Shown piece by piece: positions 49,926 through 61,440 of a stretch of 64,000 nt of DNA (positions are counted from its first letter, which is position 1; each line of letters opens with the position of its first letter). The stretch spans positions 28,370,413 through 28,434,412 of the forward strand of contig JAPWDM010000007.1 of assembly GCA_035578155.1 (NCBI GenBank), read 5' to 3'. The DNA is from Brachynemurus nebulosus. Taxonomy: Eukaryota; Arthropoda; Insecta; Neuroptera; Myrmeleontidae. The notes beneath the pieces are model-generated. The model saw only the letters and a program-made list of their open reading frames with translations, was not told where the DNA came from and ran no database searches. The translations under genes and the position numbers were made by a program.

Positions 49926-50656
49926 CTATACAAAAATATTATTTTATCATTATTTTATTCACAACTCACCAATATAAGTATACTGTACGTGGTGTTTACG
50001 CCTTATCAAGACTATTGTGTACATGCTAGTACGGGAATGAATAACAACCCAACAATATTCACTCTAATACTGATGTCAGTAATATTAATTCACAACTTTT
50101 TATATTTACATATCCCAATAAAACTACTTTGAATACTAAATAAATTGTTTCAACGCACCAATCACCTTAAATATGGCAATTAAATTTAATCGATTGGCAC
50201 ATAATTTTTTTTATTATTAGAATTAATAAACGCAGCAATAATAATTTGGATAATTATTCGAATCGAAATTCAATCGGAATATAATTAGTACAGTTTGAAT
50301 TATTATGACCTTGCAACGAGTGAAATATGGGTTTCAAAAAAAATAAAAATAAATAAAATTGATCGGAATTATTTTATTCTCAGACAAAAAAAAGCGGATT
50401 TAAAAATGATTTCCTGAATAAAAAAATAATCTGCGTAGCACAGTGAGACACTTGCTTCCGCGATTTGAATACAATCGCGCCAAATATTCAATGAAAAATT
50501 GTAATCATACTTTCATATGTAATACACTAATAACATTAAGTCTCACTGAGAATAAAATTCATATGTCTGAACACTTCCGTGACTTTTTATCACCAGTTCA
50601 GTTACTGTACCGTAGATCTATGTCACTTTACCATAATTTTCGAATTTAAATTTCAA
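49926..50656. other. No gene seen
   Basis: AT-rich; open frames here lack motifs and splice context. Confidence 0.4.
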
Positions 50657-50660
50657 TTAA

Positions 50661-51383
50661 CCCTAGAATCATACGTACTCGTCAAAACGACGAACGAGCT
50701 TCTCTACCTGCTCCAATACTACAACTTGTCGGTGCCTACTTGCTGTGAAACTTTTGTTATCTAATTTATTTGTTATTATAACACATAAGACGTATAAATT
50801 TTGTTTATAGCTGTTGTCGTTTTTTTTTATACTGAAATAGTGTGCGTCAAAAGGACGACGATGTATGATTAACGTATGTTTTTTTAAAGATTTTGTACTT
50901 TTCATATAAAAGTTTTCCTAATTTTTCTAAAATTTATTAAAGATATGGATGTTATAATTAATTTATTCAATGATTATGATAATGTGAAAGATGATTACAG
51001 CTGTTTGACTTATAGAGACGACATAATACTGAAGTTTTAATATATTGAATCGCAAACCAAAAAATGCGTTTCAAGTGAGTTAATAAAAGATTAACAATTT
51101 ATTTTGTGGAAAATATTTTAATTTTTATTATTTTTTGAGATCTTATTCGAAAAATTACTAACAAATTTTAGAAAATTTACAAATGTGCCTAATGGGGAAA
51201 TAACTACATACATATCTATAGGAATATTTGTGACTGAGAAATTTCACATTTTGTAAAGTCACAAATGTCCACTGACTCATAATAGTTCATAAATTAATTA
51301 TTTGAAAGACATGTTTTATGATAGAATTGATGTAGTTATCTATTTTTTAATTTTTATAGTGAAAATATGCTTTGATAAAAAGA
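50661..51383 (+). mobile_element. piggyBac-like TTAA MITE, copy E, right end missing
   Basis: Left end CCCTAGAATCATACGT follows TTAA 50657-50660. Homology with copy F stops after AAAATATGCTTTGATAAAAA near 51383, so the right ~200 bp is lost. Belongs to the variant subfamily with GTCAAAACGAC in place of GTCAAATTGAC. Confidence 0.75.
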
Positions 51384-51709
51384 TACACAAAACTTCATTT
51401 GTTTTGTTTAAAAATTCGAATATCTCAGAAAAAATATTGAATCAATAAGTATTAACGAAATGTACATATGTTTCAAACCTAAACTGGTACACTATTTTAA
51501 CAGATACACTTTATATGGAATTGTTGACGTTCTGCAACGTGGTATTTCACTTGACGTCTTATGACGTCAATGCCCGTTAGGGTGTTAAACAATACAGGAA
51601 TTTTTTTGTTAATTTTAACAAATAGAATATAAATATGAAAAAAAATATTGGAATATTTTTAAAAAAAATTAATGTAAAATTTAACCTGAATATTACGAAA
51701 AGTTTTTAA

Positions 51710-52632
51710 CCCTAGAATCATACGTACACGTCAAAACGACGAACGAACTTCTCTACCTGCTCCAATACTACAACTTGTCGGTACCTGCTTGCTGTGAGAT
51801 TTCTGTTATCTAATTTATTTGTTGTTATAACACATAAGACGTATTTATTTTGTTTATAGTCATTGTCGTTTTGTTTGTATTGAAATAGTGTCCGTCAAAA
51901 GGACGTCGATCTATGATTACGCGATGTTTTTTTTTAAAGATTTTGTACTTCACATATAAAAGTTTTCCTAATTTTTCTAAAATTTATTAAAGATATGCAT
52001 GTTATAATTAATTTATTCAATGATTATGATAATGTGAAAGATGATTACAGCTGTTTGACTTATAGAGACGACATAATACTGAAGTTTTAATATACTGAAT
52101 CAAAAACTAAAGAATGCGTTTCAAGTGACTTAATAAAAGATTAACAATTTATTTTGTGGAAAATATTTTAATTTTTATTATTTTTTGAGATCTTATTCGA
52201 AAACTTACTAACAAATTTTAGAAAATTTACAAATGTGCCTAGTGGGGAAATAACTACATATCTATAGGAATATTTATGGCTGAGAAATTTCACATTCTGT
52301 AAAGTCACACATGTCCCACTGACTCATAATAGTTCATAAATTAATTATTTGAAACACATGTTTTATGATACAATTGATGTATTTATTTATTTTTTAATTT
52401 TTATAGTGAAAATATGCTTTGATAAAAAGATTAAAAAAATTAATAAATATTTATATTAAGAAATTTTTCCAAATCCAATTTTTTTAAATATTTTGTTCGC
52501 TTTTGTAGTATTGTTATGTAAAAAAAATGTTTTTTGCAAATAAACTCTAAAACTCCGCGTAAAAAGTCCATTCGTCGAAACGACGCCAATGTATGATTAA
52601 CTTGACTCGTAGACCAACGTATGATTCTAGGG
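51710..52632 (+). mobile_element. piggyBac-like TTAA MITE, copy F
   Basis: TTAA at 51706-51709 and 52633-52636, with perfect CCCTAGAATCATACGT ends. 923 bp. Variant subfamily: left motif GTCAAAACGAC, middle GTCAAAAGGAC, right GTCGAAACGAC. Confidence 0.85.
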
Positions 52633-52929
52633 TTAAATGAAGATGAAATTAATTTTGTAACACTTCGGCCCGATTTACATTAACGCTCTAATAGTTTAGC
52701 TTTCTAACAGTGAAACAATTTTCAAAATCAGTTCTTTAGTTAATTTTTGGCGCTTTTGGGTCCTCTGGGCCCTAACCGATATCATATAGTGTAGCATATA
52801 TCCATTTAACAATATATTATTAGACGACATAACTATAGTTTTCGATTTTTCTAGGTATGCAAATATATATAAATTATATTTTCTCTCTAAAGGAGGACAT
52901 CATACAAAAATTTTCTTTCTATAACGTAC

Positions 52930-53172
52930 TCTTAAAAAATTTCTTATGCAATTTTTTACGCTCTTTCCGATGGTGTAAAAAAAAATTAAAAAAATTTTTG
53001 AATTTTGGCCAAATTTTGCAAAAAATTATTAAAAATGGCGAAAAATGGCCGAAAAACCTACTTCTGGGCATCGACTAACGAACTTAGCCGAGCCAATCCG
53101 GATTCCAGCTTTTCTTTCAAATTTCATAAGCATTAAACGTTTCGTTCGAGAGTTATCGTGCACACACATAAA

Positions 53173-53244
<72 letters not shown>

Positions 53245-53610
53245 GGTGTAAACAAATAACTTTCGTCCTTTTGTGGGGTGATTCATAGCACCTTGTAGAC
53301 ACTAAAACTGCAGGATTTTTTTCGAAATTAACAGTCGCGTTATCCCTCAAAATGATAAGAGTTATTTCTTTTACACCCTGTATATAATATATACACACAT
53401 ACATATATACATATGGACGAGAGTCATTTGTTTTACACCCTGTATATGTATGTATATAAATTTTAGTGAAGTAGATTTTCGGGTTCTAGAGGCTCCAAAA
53501 CAAATTTCTATCATAGTCCCGGACTTAGGTCTTACCATAAGAGCTGCTGTAGTAGCTGAATTTCCAGAATGGGAATTCGCTAAAAAGTCGATGATTTTTG
53601 TTGTTTTTTT
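52930..53610 (-). repeat. Repeat X with (TA)n and an inserted ACAGGGTGT MITE
   Basis: TTCTGGGCATCGACTAACGA, TTCGTTCGAGAGTTATCGTG, (TA)n 53171-53241, the MITE 53242-53441, then GAGCTGCTGTAGTAGCTGAA and TTCCAGAATGGGAATTCGCT. Confidence 0.6.
53242..53441 (+). mobile_element. ACAGGGTGT-ended MITE, copy at 53 kb
   Basis: Begins ACAGGGTGTAAACAAATAAC directly after a (TA)n tract and ends TTTACACCCTGTATA; a second right-hand end occurs at ~53436. Shares AACAGTCGCGTTATCCCTCA with the copies near 3.5 kb. Confidence 0.6.
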
Positions 53611-54284
53611 GGCGAATCTATCTATTTATAAATTATTTCTAAATACTTATGAGACTTTTTGGAAACATGAATATACCGTATAAACGGAAAAAGACCAATT
53701 ATTTAAAGAAATGGCGGCTGACAGTGTCAAAAAAATTTTTTAAAACACTAGTGTAGACTGTTAGAAATAGCTGTGTCACTAAAAATAAATGCTATATGTA
53801 ATCCGAGGCATCAAATTTTTCAACAAAAATTGCGGTACGGTAAAGTTAGGCGCAATATGTAAAGTTAACCGATTTTACGGTATGTATAATGAGCAAATTG
53901 AATGAAATAGGTAATTATTTTTCAAAAATTTTGCATGATTTACAAAAGATGTATGAGTATGGTAAACAAACAGAAAGTCATTTAATTCAACAAGTCAATT
54001 GTAACATTATCACTGGTTGCATAAAACAGATATTATAATTATTATTAGTGTTACGACGTCAGTTTTATGAAATTGGTTCAAATAATGAAAGTATTTTGCA
54101 TTTATTTTTTCTACTTATTTTGTAATTTACACATTGGTGAAGTATCACTGTCGTTTTAAATTTCCACCAAAAAAAAAAATTTCCGAATTATTAACACGGT
54201 TAATGCGTTAGCGATTACGTAACTATTAAATCTCAACATTTTCTTTTTCGTAATTTTTTTTCTTTTTCATTTTCTTCACTTTTA
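53611..54284. other. No gene seen
   Basis: AT-rich spacer between two repeat X copies; no delimited repeat or coding signal. Confidence 0.35.
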
Positions 54285-55030
54285 GCGAATTTTCGTACAT
54301 GAAAAATTCAGTTATTACAGACGCGATGCCATGTTGAAGTCCCACCAAAATACATACTGTGTGAGTTTTTCGAGAGTTGCCATTCTTATTACAGCCAAAC
54401 CGTTGATTTAATCGAAAAATTGTTCAAATAAGAGTTGTAGATATCGACGGGGGCAACCGATTGCTATAGTCAGGAGATTTATAGCTCTTATGGTTTTCGA
54501 ACTATGATACAAACTTATCGATTTATAAATGAGACTATATATTAATTTTTCGATAAAACTGATCTAATGCGCATTAATTAACAACATACATGAGCAAAAA
54601 AAATTTTTTTACTCAAGTTTAATTTTTTAATTTTTCTTTAATTTATCAGTTAGGCGGTAAAAATATGCATATGTACTTGAGGCTACTTCAACCGATAGTG
54701 TTTTTCTTGGTTACATTTCGATTATATCGAAGAAGTGAGCCCTTTCCAGTATCATTTCTACAATAAAAATTTGGTTGTAATAGAAATAGCAACTCTCAAA
54801 AAACTCACACAGTATGTGTATATATGTATCAGTCCGATAACTCTTGAACGAAACATCCCATTTTTGAGGTTGAAAAATTCTTGAGTGAATTCTTCAGTCA
54901 AATGGTCCGGTGCCCAGAACGTGAAAAAAATTAATTTTTTTTTTTTTTTTGTAAAAATTCGGAGCGGAATTATTATCCTATGTAACCGGATTCTCGAGAA
55001 AAATTAATTTTTAGAATAGGAAATTCGATA
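54285..55030 (+). repeat. Repeat X copy split by a TIR element
   Basis: TTTTAGCGAATTTTCGTACA...GTTATTACAGACGCG before and CAGTCCGATAACTCTTGAAC after the element 54353-54816. The break falls at the position where other copies carry (TA)n. Confidence 0.55.
54353..54816. mobile_element. TIR element CATACTGTGTGAG
   Basis: CATACTGTGTGAGTTTTTCG pairs with TTGAGAGTTGC...CTCACACAGTATG: about 40 bp of imperfect inverted ends including GAGAGTTGC and ATTACAxCCAAA. About 465 bp, TA at the left flank. Confidence 0.65.
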
Positions 55031-55202
55031 AACAAACTTAAAGTAATATACAATCTTTTTTGTATTAAACTGATTTCGCAATATCCTTGCGAAATAGAAA
55101 GAAAAAAACGCAAATAGAAAAATTTGTTTTCATTTTTTTTTTAATAATTAACTACAATTAAAATAAAATTTTCAGTTAGAAAAATAGTGAAATTATATTT
55201 AA

Positions 55203-55721
55203 CGTAGTTGCTCTGAGATAGTCAGGTACAAAAGTATATTTCAACGAAAAAAATTTTCTTTTATCAAAAATTAAATAATGTATTGACACTCTTCAGTTAT
55301 TATATTTGTATACCACTTTTTTTTTTTTAATTTCCGCGCGCTTATGTTGTAGCAATTTAAAAGAATTGTTGAAAAAGCGTTGTAAAAACGTTGTAAAATG
55401 ATGTTTTTAAATTATATTTCAAAAACGGCGTGATCAATCATTTTTATTTCTTATTAAATATGGTTTGTAACTTTATATTAAATAACATATTAAATTTTTA
55501 TCAAATTCCTTTGACACGTTTTCATTTTATTCAAAAAAAAAATAGCATTTTCCCATAAGAGGCCGTGTTAAAATTACAAAACTTTGAAATTGTTTTTCTC
55601 AAAATTGGGATGGTCAATTTTTTTTGGGTAAGGGCTCGTATTATTGGTATTGAATTAAATAAATGTCTAGAAAAGTTTCGTTAAAATCCTTTGAAAAAAT
55701 CGTCTTATCGACCAACTACCG
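55203..55721 (-). mobile_element. TTAA-flanked MITE, GGTAGTTGGTCG family, copy 3
   Basis: TTAA at 55199-55202, left end CGTAGTTGCTCTGAGATAGT, right end TCTTATCGACCAACTACC. The right flank is GTATAA, not TTAA, so that duplication has diverged. Confidence 0.65.
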
Positions 55722-56883
55722 TATAAGGGCAGTTTAACATTTTCTAAAATCGATCCTTTAGGTCATTATTAACGAAATGATGGTCGGTCGATGCCGGATC
55801 CTTTGCTGATCTGTTGACACCGAGCGCGTCGAAGCGGCTCAAAAATCGAATTATTAACATAAAACTCATTTTGCGATATTTGAAAAAATCTATGCAAAAA
55901 ATTACACTAAAATACTGTACATCACAATTTTTGTTTATTTTATTATTTAAATATTCCCAAAAAAGTTACAGAGGATAATTTTAGTTGTTTTAAAAACTCG
56001 AATATTGATCGAAAAATTGAGCGTAATTATTTCGAAAAAAAAAATATTCGCACAAAAACAAACGAATTTGACCTTACAGCACGTGTTTACGGGACATAAA
56101 CAAATTCGAATTTATTTTTAAAAAGAAAATAGATAATGTTTGACGTTGCCAAGAACTTAGAATAGAACAAAAAGCTATTTTGTACGTACCTTAAAAAAAT
56201 AATTTTTTTTTTTACTGAATGAAGATTGAAACGGTCGATACTGACTGAACCATTTGTTTACTTTTTTTTTGTCAAAATTATAACACACACTACAAATAGA
56301 AAGTTAAGTTGCCTTAAATTAATAAAATCACTTTGTCAAAAATCGAACACGGCACATTTTGAATTTCGCGAAACAAAATGCAACTATTTTGTTAAATAAA
56401 ATTGTGCAAAAATTTACGAGCGCTTGTTTTTGTATATTGACGGTTAACTCGCCGATGTTAAGTGTGAAACACTGACTTAAGTATGTATGAAGTGCTAAGC
56501 GGACTTAGCGTATACAATTGAAATAACAATCGCGTATAGTGTATTAGTAGCTAGTAATATTGGCTATTATTCTTTGTTGTAATTTGTTTCTCGTATTGTT
56601 TGGCTTTTGAACGCTTTGGTGGTGTTAGTGGTGATAAGAGAGAATCGCGAACGGATGACGTTTCGCGTCAAACACAAGAACATTAAGAAAAAGAAATTGA
56701 ACAAAATTTGCTGCAAATACGAATATGCACAATATACATCATGTAGACTTATTATATAGCGAAATTTTCTTTAAAAAAAAAAAATAAAATAATATTCGGC
56801 AAGTACGTGTCAAACACATATTAAGTGCGGATTTCGTAGTTCAGTAGTTAGAGTTTTTCGTAATTGTCACGGTAAAATACTTA
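55722..56883 (-). other. Low-repeat, CpG-richer interval; possible 5' exon/promoter of transporter
   Basis: Unlike its surroundings, it carries CpG-rich patches (GACACCGAGCGCGTCGAAGC; GACGCGAAACGTCATCCG on the minus strand). On the minus strand there is an Inr-like GTCAGTG near 56473, an ATG in good context (AACAAATGGTTCAG, ~56255) and a donor-like AAG|GTACGT at ~56190. ATGGTTCAGTCA|GTATCG would join in phase 0 to the exon at 27071. No transcript evidence; a 29-kb intron would be needed. Confidence 0.2.
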
Positions 56884-58132
56884 TAGGGTTGACCGGGGTA
56901 ATTGTGAACGACGCCTATAATTTCTAAAATAACATTAATTATTGTTAAAAATCAACTCTTAGTATATTTTTCTGTCCTCTCTTAATATGCTATTAAAATT
57001 TGATAACAATTCTCCAAGTATTAGTATCTTTTTTTTATTTTGAAAAAAACCCTTGCAAAATTTTGTGTGTGTTACTTCGACCAATCCTCAAAAAAATTTT
57101 TTTTTAAATACATTTTCTTTTTTTAAAAGGTAAGAAATGGTTAAAAGTACTTCTAAAGAAGTGGGCTAAACCCTGAGAGGGTTCCTTATTAATTGCTAAA
57201 AAAATTGGACAATTTATTACTAATTCACAATTACCCCATGATTTTAAAATTGTGGGACAATCGTGAACGTCATTCACAAATGCGCCCATTCGGTCAAAAA
57301 TTTCAGTAGTGTTCTTTTCGGAGTTGAAAATGTTGATGAAGATGATGGTGACATTATTTTACAAGCTTCCGTTGTACAAACAATACAAAAAAAAAATTGT
57401 GTAAAGAGCAATATGTTTTGTGTATCAATCTACGAAATCATTGCTGTGCTCCCTTACCCAATAACAACTTACAAAAATAGAAAAATTACTTGTTTTCAAT
57501 GTCTCTGTGAGTGACTAAGGGCAGTAGGATTAACACAAAACCATTTTTTTTTTTCACTTACAGTATTAGGCCGAATAGATTGTTGTTTTTTATTTATGTA
57601 AACTAAATGTATTTCCTTAAAAAAGTCTTATTTTCCTTGTTTTTGTGTGAAAATCATGTAATTTTTTGATTTTTTATATTATAAAATGACAAAATATCAT
57701 TTTTAGCTTGTAATAAATTTGTTCCTACAATTTTTGTTATTTTTATTTAACCTTGATTTTTTGTACAAATTTGAGGTATGGGTAACTTGCATTCAACAAA
57801 GAGAAATTGTGACCGCTAAAGTATAATGAAAAATTCGAAAGTGGGGTAAATATGAAGAATTTGAGTCGGGCTTTACTCTAATGTACCTCACTTCTCTTGT
57901 AATCTATTCTAAATAATTTTTCTGATGGCATTCACTATTACCCCAAAATTCATAAGATTTGCAAAACCGTATCGGGGAAATGTGAATGGCTTATAAAGTT
58001 TTTGTTTTTCATACGAATTTGCTCAAAATTTGTGATATATACATAATGTGATATATACAATAAAAAATACTTAAAACAACGCTTTTATCTCAATTCATGA
58101 AAATCCATTCACAATTACCCCGGTCAACCCTA
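56884..58132. mobile_element. TA-flanked 1.25-kb element with GGGTTGACCGGGGTAATTG ends
   Basis: TAGGGTTGACCGGGGTAATT at the left and AATTACCCCGGTCAACCCTA at the right are perfect inverted ends, flanked by TA. Internal copies of the TIR core (GGGGTAATTGTGAA) occur near 57225, 57938 and 57975, with looser ones at 57253 and 57845. Plus-strand 57263-57514 is open (83 codons, acidic VDEDDGD, ends CFQCLCE) but matches no transposase I recognise. Confidence 0.8.
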
Positions 58133-58344
58133 TATAGTATACACTTACAATATTTGATTTCAAATGATCAAGTGTGGGTAGATCACCGTTGCAATGATAG
58201 AAGAAATCACCAGTGCATAAGGATTTTGTTGTTAGAACTACGAAATTTTAAAAAAAGCGTCGTGTAGTTACGTAAAAATTTTGTTTAATTGCCTTTCTGT
58301 TACGTCACGGTGAGGGGAAAATGATTAGATTGGTGCTAGTGGTG

Positions 58345-58720
58345 TTGAGTTGTGGAGTAAGGTTAGTCGATTAAACGATTGGAAATAGTCATTAGTCGAA
58401 CATATCGCACATACAAAGTCAACTAATCGACTAAATTTTGTGTGAGTAATAGTAATGTTGGATGATTAATCGATTAGTCGACTAATTTTGTTTGAATTTA
58501 TTCATTTTTTAGTCGACTATTTTGCTCTAGACTATATGACTAAAATGATTAATTTTTTTTTTTAAATGACTAATTTTTTAGTTTTCATTTTTTCTGAAAT
58601 CTTATAAATAATACAGAAAAATTATTAAATTGGTCGTTTTTAGTTATTTAATAAAATTTACTCACTTTAGTCATTTAATCGAGGATAAAATTACTCAACT
58701 AAACTGATTCATTAAATAAT
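58345..58720. repeat. ATTAGTCGAC-rich repeat fragment
   Basis: Multiple TTAGTCGATTA/TAATCGACTAA words over ~370 bp, resembling the subterminal regions of hAT elements seen elsewhere here. No matched ends. Confidence 0.35.
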
Positions 58721-58754
58721 CATCAGGTATCAGGTGTTCCCCAAGTGTGGATCG

Positions 58755-59037
58755 CAGTGGCGGATTTACCCTAAGTGCCGCTCTAGGCTCACAATCAGTG
58801 AAAAATGCCGCCCCTAAAAAGGTAAAAAAATTTTTTTGCATTTTTGCCGCCGTTTTTCGCAAATTTGCCGCCCCTAAAAATCTGCCGCCCTTCTTAAAAA
58901 CGTAAGTGACGAGCAAAAAAAAAACTTCAATTCTACATTTTTCTACGTTTTCCCGCCCTTTTTGCCCAAATTTTCCTTCCCTAAAATCTGCCGCCCTAGA
59001 CTCCAGCCTACTCAGCCTGCTGGTAAATCCGCCACTG
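58755..59037. mobile_element. hAT-type MITE, CAGTGGCGGATTTACC, 8-bp TSD
   Basis: CAGTGGCGGATTTACC at the left, GGTAAATCCGCCACTG at the right, exact GTGGATCG duplications (58747-58754, 59038-59045). 283 bp; interior repeats TGCCGCCCCTAAAAA three to four times. A textbook hAT signature. Confidence 0.9.
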
Positions 59038-59045
59038 GTGGATCG

Positions 59046-60240
59046 CCAGAAATTGTAATATGTAGGTTAAGGGATTTTATTACTCTTCAGCGGACAAACA
59101 TGTCCGATGCCCAAAACAAGGTTTTTTAGGCATTTTTCGTTAAAAAGAAAATGAGTTTTTTACCAAAATTTGCTACAGTTCTAAAGTTTTCCCTATTTTC
59201 TTCTCAAATCACCCATTATGGAAGTGTTTGAATTAAAGTAACTGGTTGAATTTAGGATAGTTTGGGTATAAATTTTTCATTTTTGTTGTCAAAATGACGA
59301 AATTTACTTTAGAAAAATGACTGTTTCGATAAAAGTTTTTTTTTTATTGGTCTAACATGGTTAATTTATAGAACATTAGTAGACTGTTAGAAATTTTATG
59401 ACTTCTCAAGACGTTCAGTTAAGAAAATTTGGCAAAAATCAAAAGAACGACTCCGAAAACCTATAATTTGCTTCCAGTTCCAAAATTTTAGTGTTATTAT
59501 TGATTTTTTAAAAGTAATATCTGTTTAATAATCACATATTATGTTCAAATTATGCCGAAAAACATTGAAATTTTTAATGTTTTTTTGTTCAAATTATGTA
59601 GGTATAAAAAAAATTAAAAATTTTTTGGAAGATTATAATAAAAATCTTGTGGTTTATTCTCAACTCTGCAAGTTGCAGCATCTGGTTAAAACATTATGAA
59701 CTAAAGAATCAGAATTTGAAATGTTAATGTAAACTTCAGTTATGTGGCGATATCTTTGTGAAATGTCATGAACTACGAATGAAGTTGGTTGTTTGAGTGG
59801 TTTGAACACATTGTTCAATAATGGGCAAAGTCGCCCGGTGAAGCCGGTGAAGTGGCTTTGCAACAGCTACTAATTTTTATCCTCCTAATTTTTAAATACA
59901 TATATCCTATAATAAAATTGATTGTAATTTATAACCGTTATAATCACAGATATTCACTCAATTTAAAATTATATTTTCATAAAATTTTACAGAAAAACCC
60001 CGTTGTAATTCGTTCCTCATATTAAAATTTATTTATATTTAATATTATGAGGGTCGAAGGGATAGGTAGTTTGAATTGAAAACCCAAAAAAATTTTTTTT
60101 TTAAATAAAATTACGGAAATTAGAGTCAAGTTGGGAAATGATTTTTGGAGTAGGTATGTTATTTTTTTTTTTTTTTTGGTACGTAATACACAAAATGTCA
60201 AAATTTTTTTAAAATGGGACTAAACTACATTCTTCGACCA
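59046..60240. other. No gene seen; short repeat X fragment at 59085-59210
   Basis: AACATGTCCGATGCCCAAAA ... matches the third block of repeat X. The rest is AT-rich, with poly-T runs. Confidence 0.45.
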
Positions 60241-61440
60241 AGTGGTCGGACAACGACATTTCATATTACACGATCTAAATTTTATTACAGTTAATGGTGG
60301 AAATGATTCCGGGCTACCAGAATTCTATTTAAAATTAAATAATTACTTTTAAGGATGTTTGGGAGGTACAATCGGAGATAAAAAAGTACATGAAATTAGA
60401 AATTCGTGAATAATTGCGTTGTATAACAAACTATGAGGTAAATAAATAGTTATCTTTGTTAAATAATAGCTATCACTACAACTGATTGTACAATACATCA
60501 AACTATAGCTCTCAGCTGAGTACAAGAGCTGAGTACATTCTGAGGATTTTTCGGAGGGATTTCAAAATGCTACGAGACGATTGAAAATTTAGTAGAATGT
60601 TCCTCATTAAATACTAAGGCCCCTGTGAAAATTTCAAACCGATTCACTAAGCCGTTAAAAAGTTATTTAGTATTTAATCTGTTCTGTCGAATTTCCATAA
60701 GAGTACGTGTAAAATTAGTTTGTTTTTTTCTTTTTTAATAACTTTTTAACGGCTTAGTGAATCGGTTTGAAATTTTCACAGGGGCCTTAGTATTTAATCA
60801 GGAACATTCTATGGTTCATTTCAGTTAAATTTAATGCTTCGTCAGTTTGAATTTAAATAATTTCCATTTTCTTGGCTTTATATCTTTTATTATTGCATTT
60901 ATGTAAATTTTAAATTTGCAGTTTGTTTTTAGAAAAGAATAGATTTATTTGTTTCGAACATAAGAATAATTTAATCTTTTAACGAAAACTCATGATCAAT
61001 TTTATCTGAAATGAGGTATACTAAATTTTCAATCGTCTCGTAGCATTTTGAAATTCTCCGAAAAATCCTCAGAATGTACTCAGCTCTTGTAGTCAGCTGA
61101 GAGCTATAGTTTGATGTATTGTACAATCAGTTGTAGTGATAGCTATTATTTAACAAAAATAACTATTTATTTACCTCATAGTTTGTTATACAACGCAATT
61201 ATTCACGAATTTCTAATTTCATGTACTTTTATCTCCGATTGTACCTCCCAAACATGCTTAAACATTTCTGTAATGTTTAAAAAAGGGTCAATATTTATCT
61301 GAATTACATGGTCGGTTACAAGTGGTCGGAAAACGACATTTCATATTACAGGACCTAATATTCTTCAAGTTAATCGTGAAAATAATTTCAAGCTACAAGT
61401 AATCTATGTATTTTGAGTTAAAGAATTGCTTTTAAATATT
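60241..61440. repeat. Direct repeats flanking a nested foldback
   Basis: AGTGGTCGGACAACGACATT... at ~60240-60360 recurs in the same orientation at ~61320-61440. Between them, 60354-61254 folds back on itself (CAAACTATAGCTCTCAGCTG against CAGCTGAGAGCTATAGTTTG), with a second hairpin inside (60595-60660 against 60735-60800) and a fragment of the hAT body from 44.4 kb at 60811-61025. Confidence 0.7.

Noticed and set aside
57263..57514. 83-codon ORF as a transposase
   Set aside because: No DDE signature or DNA-binding motif recognised; kept only as part of the TIR element.
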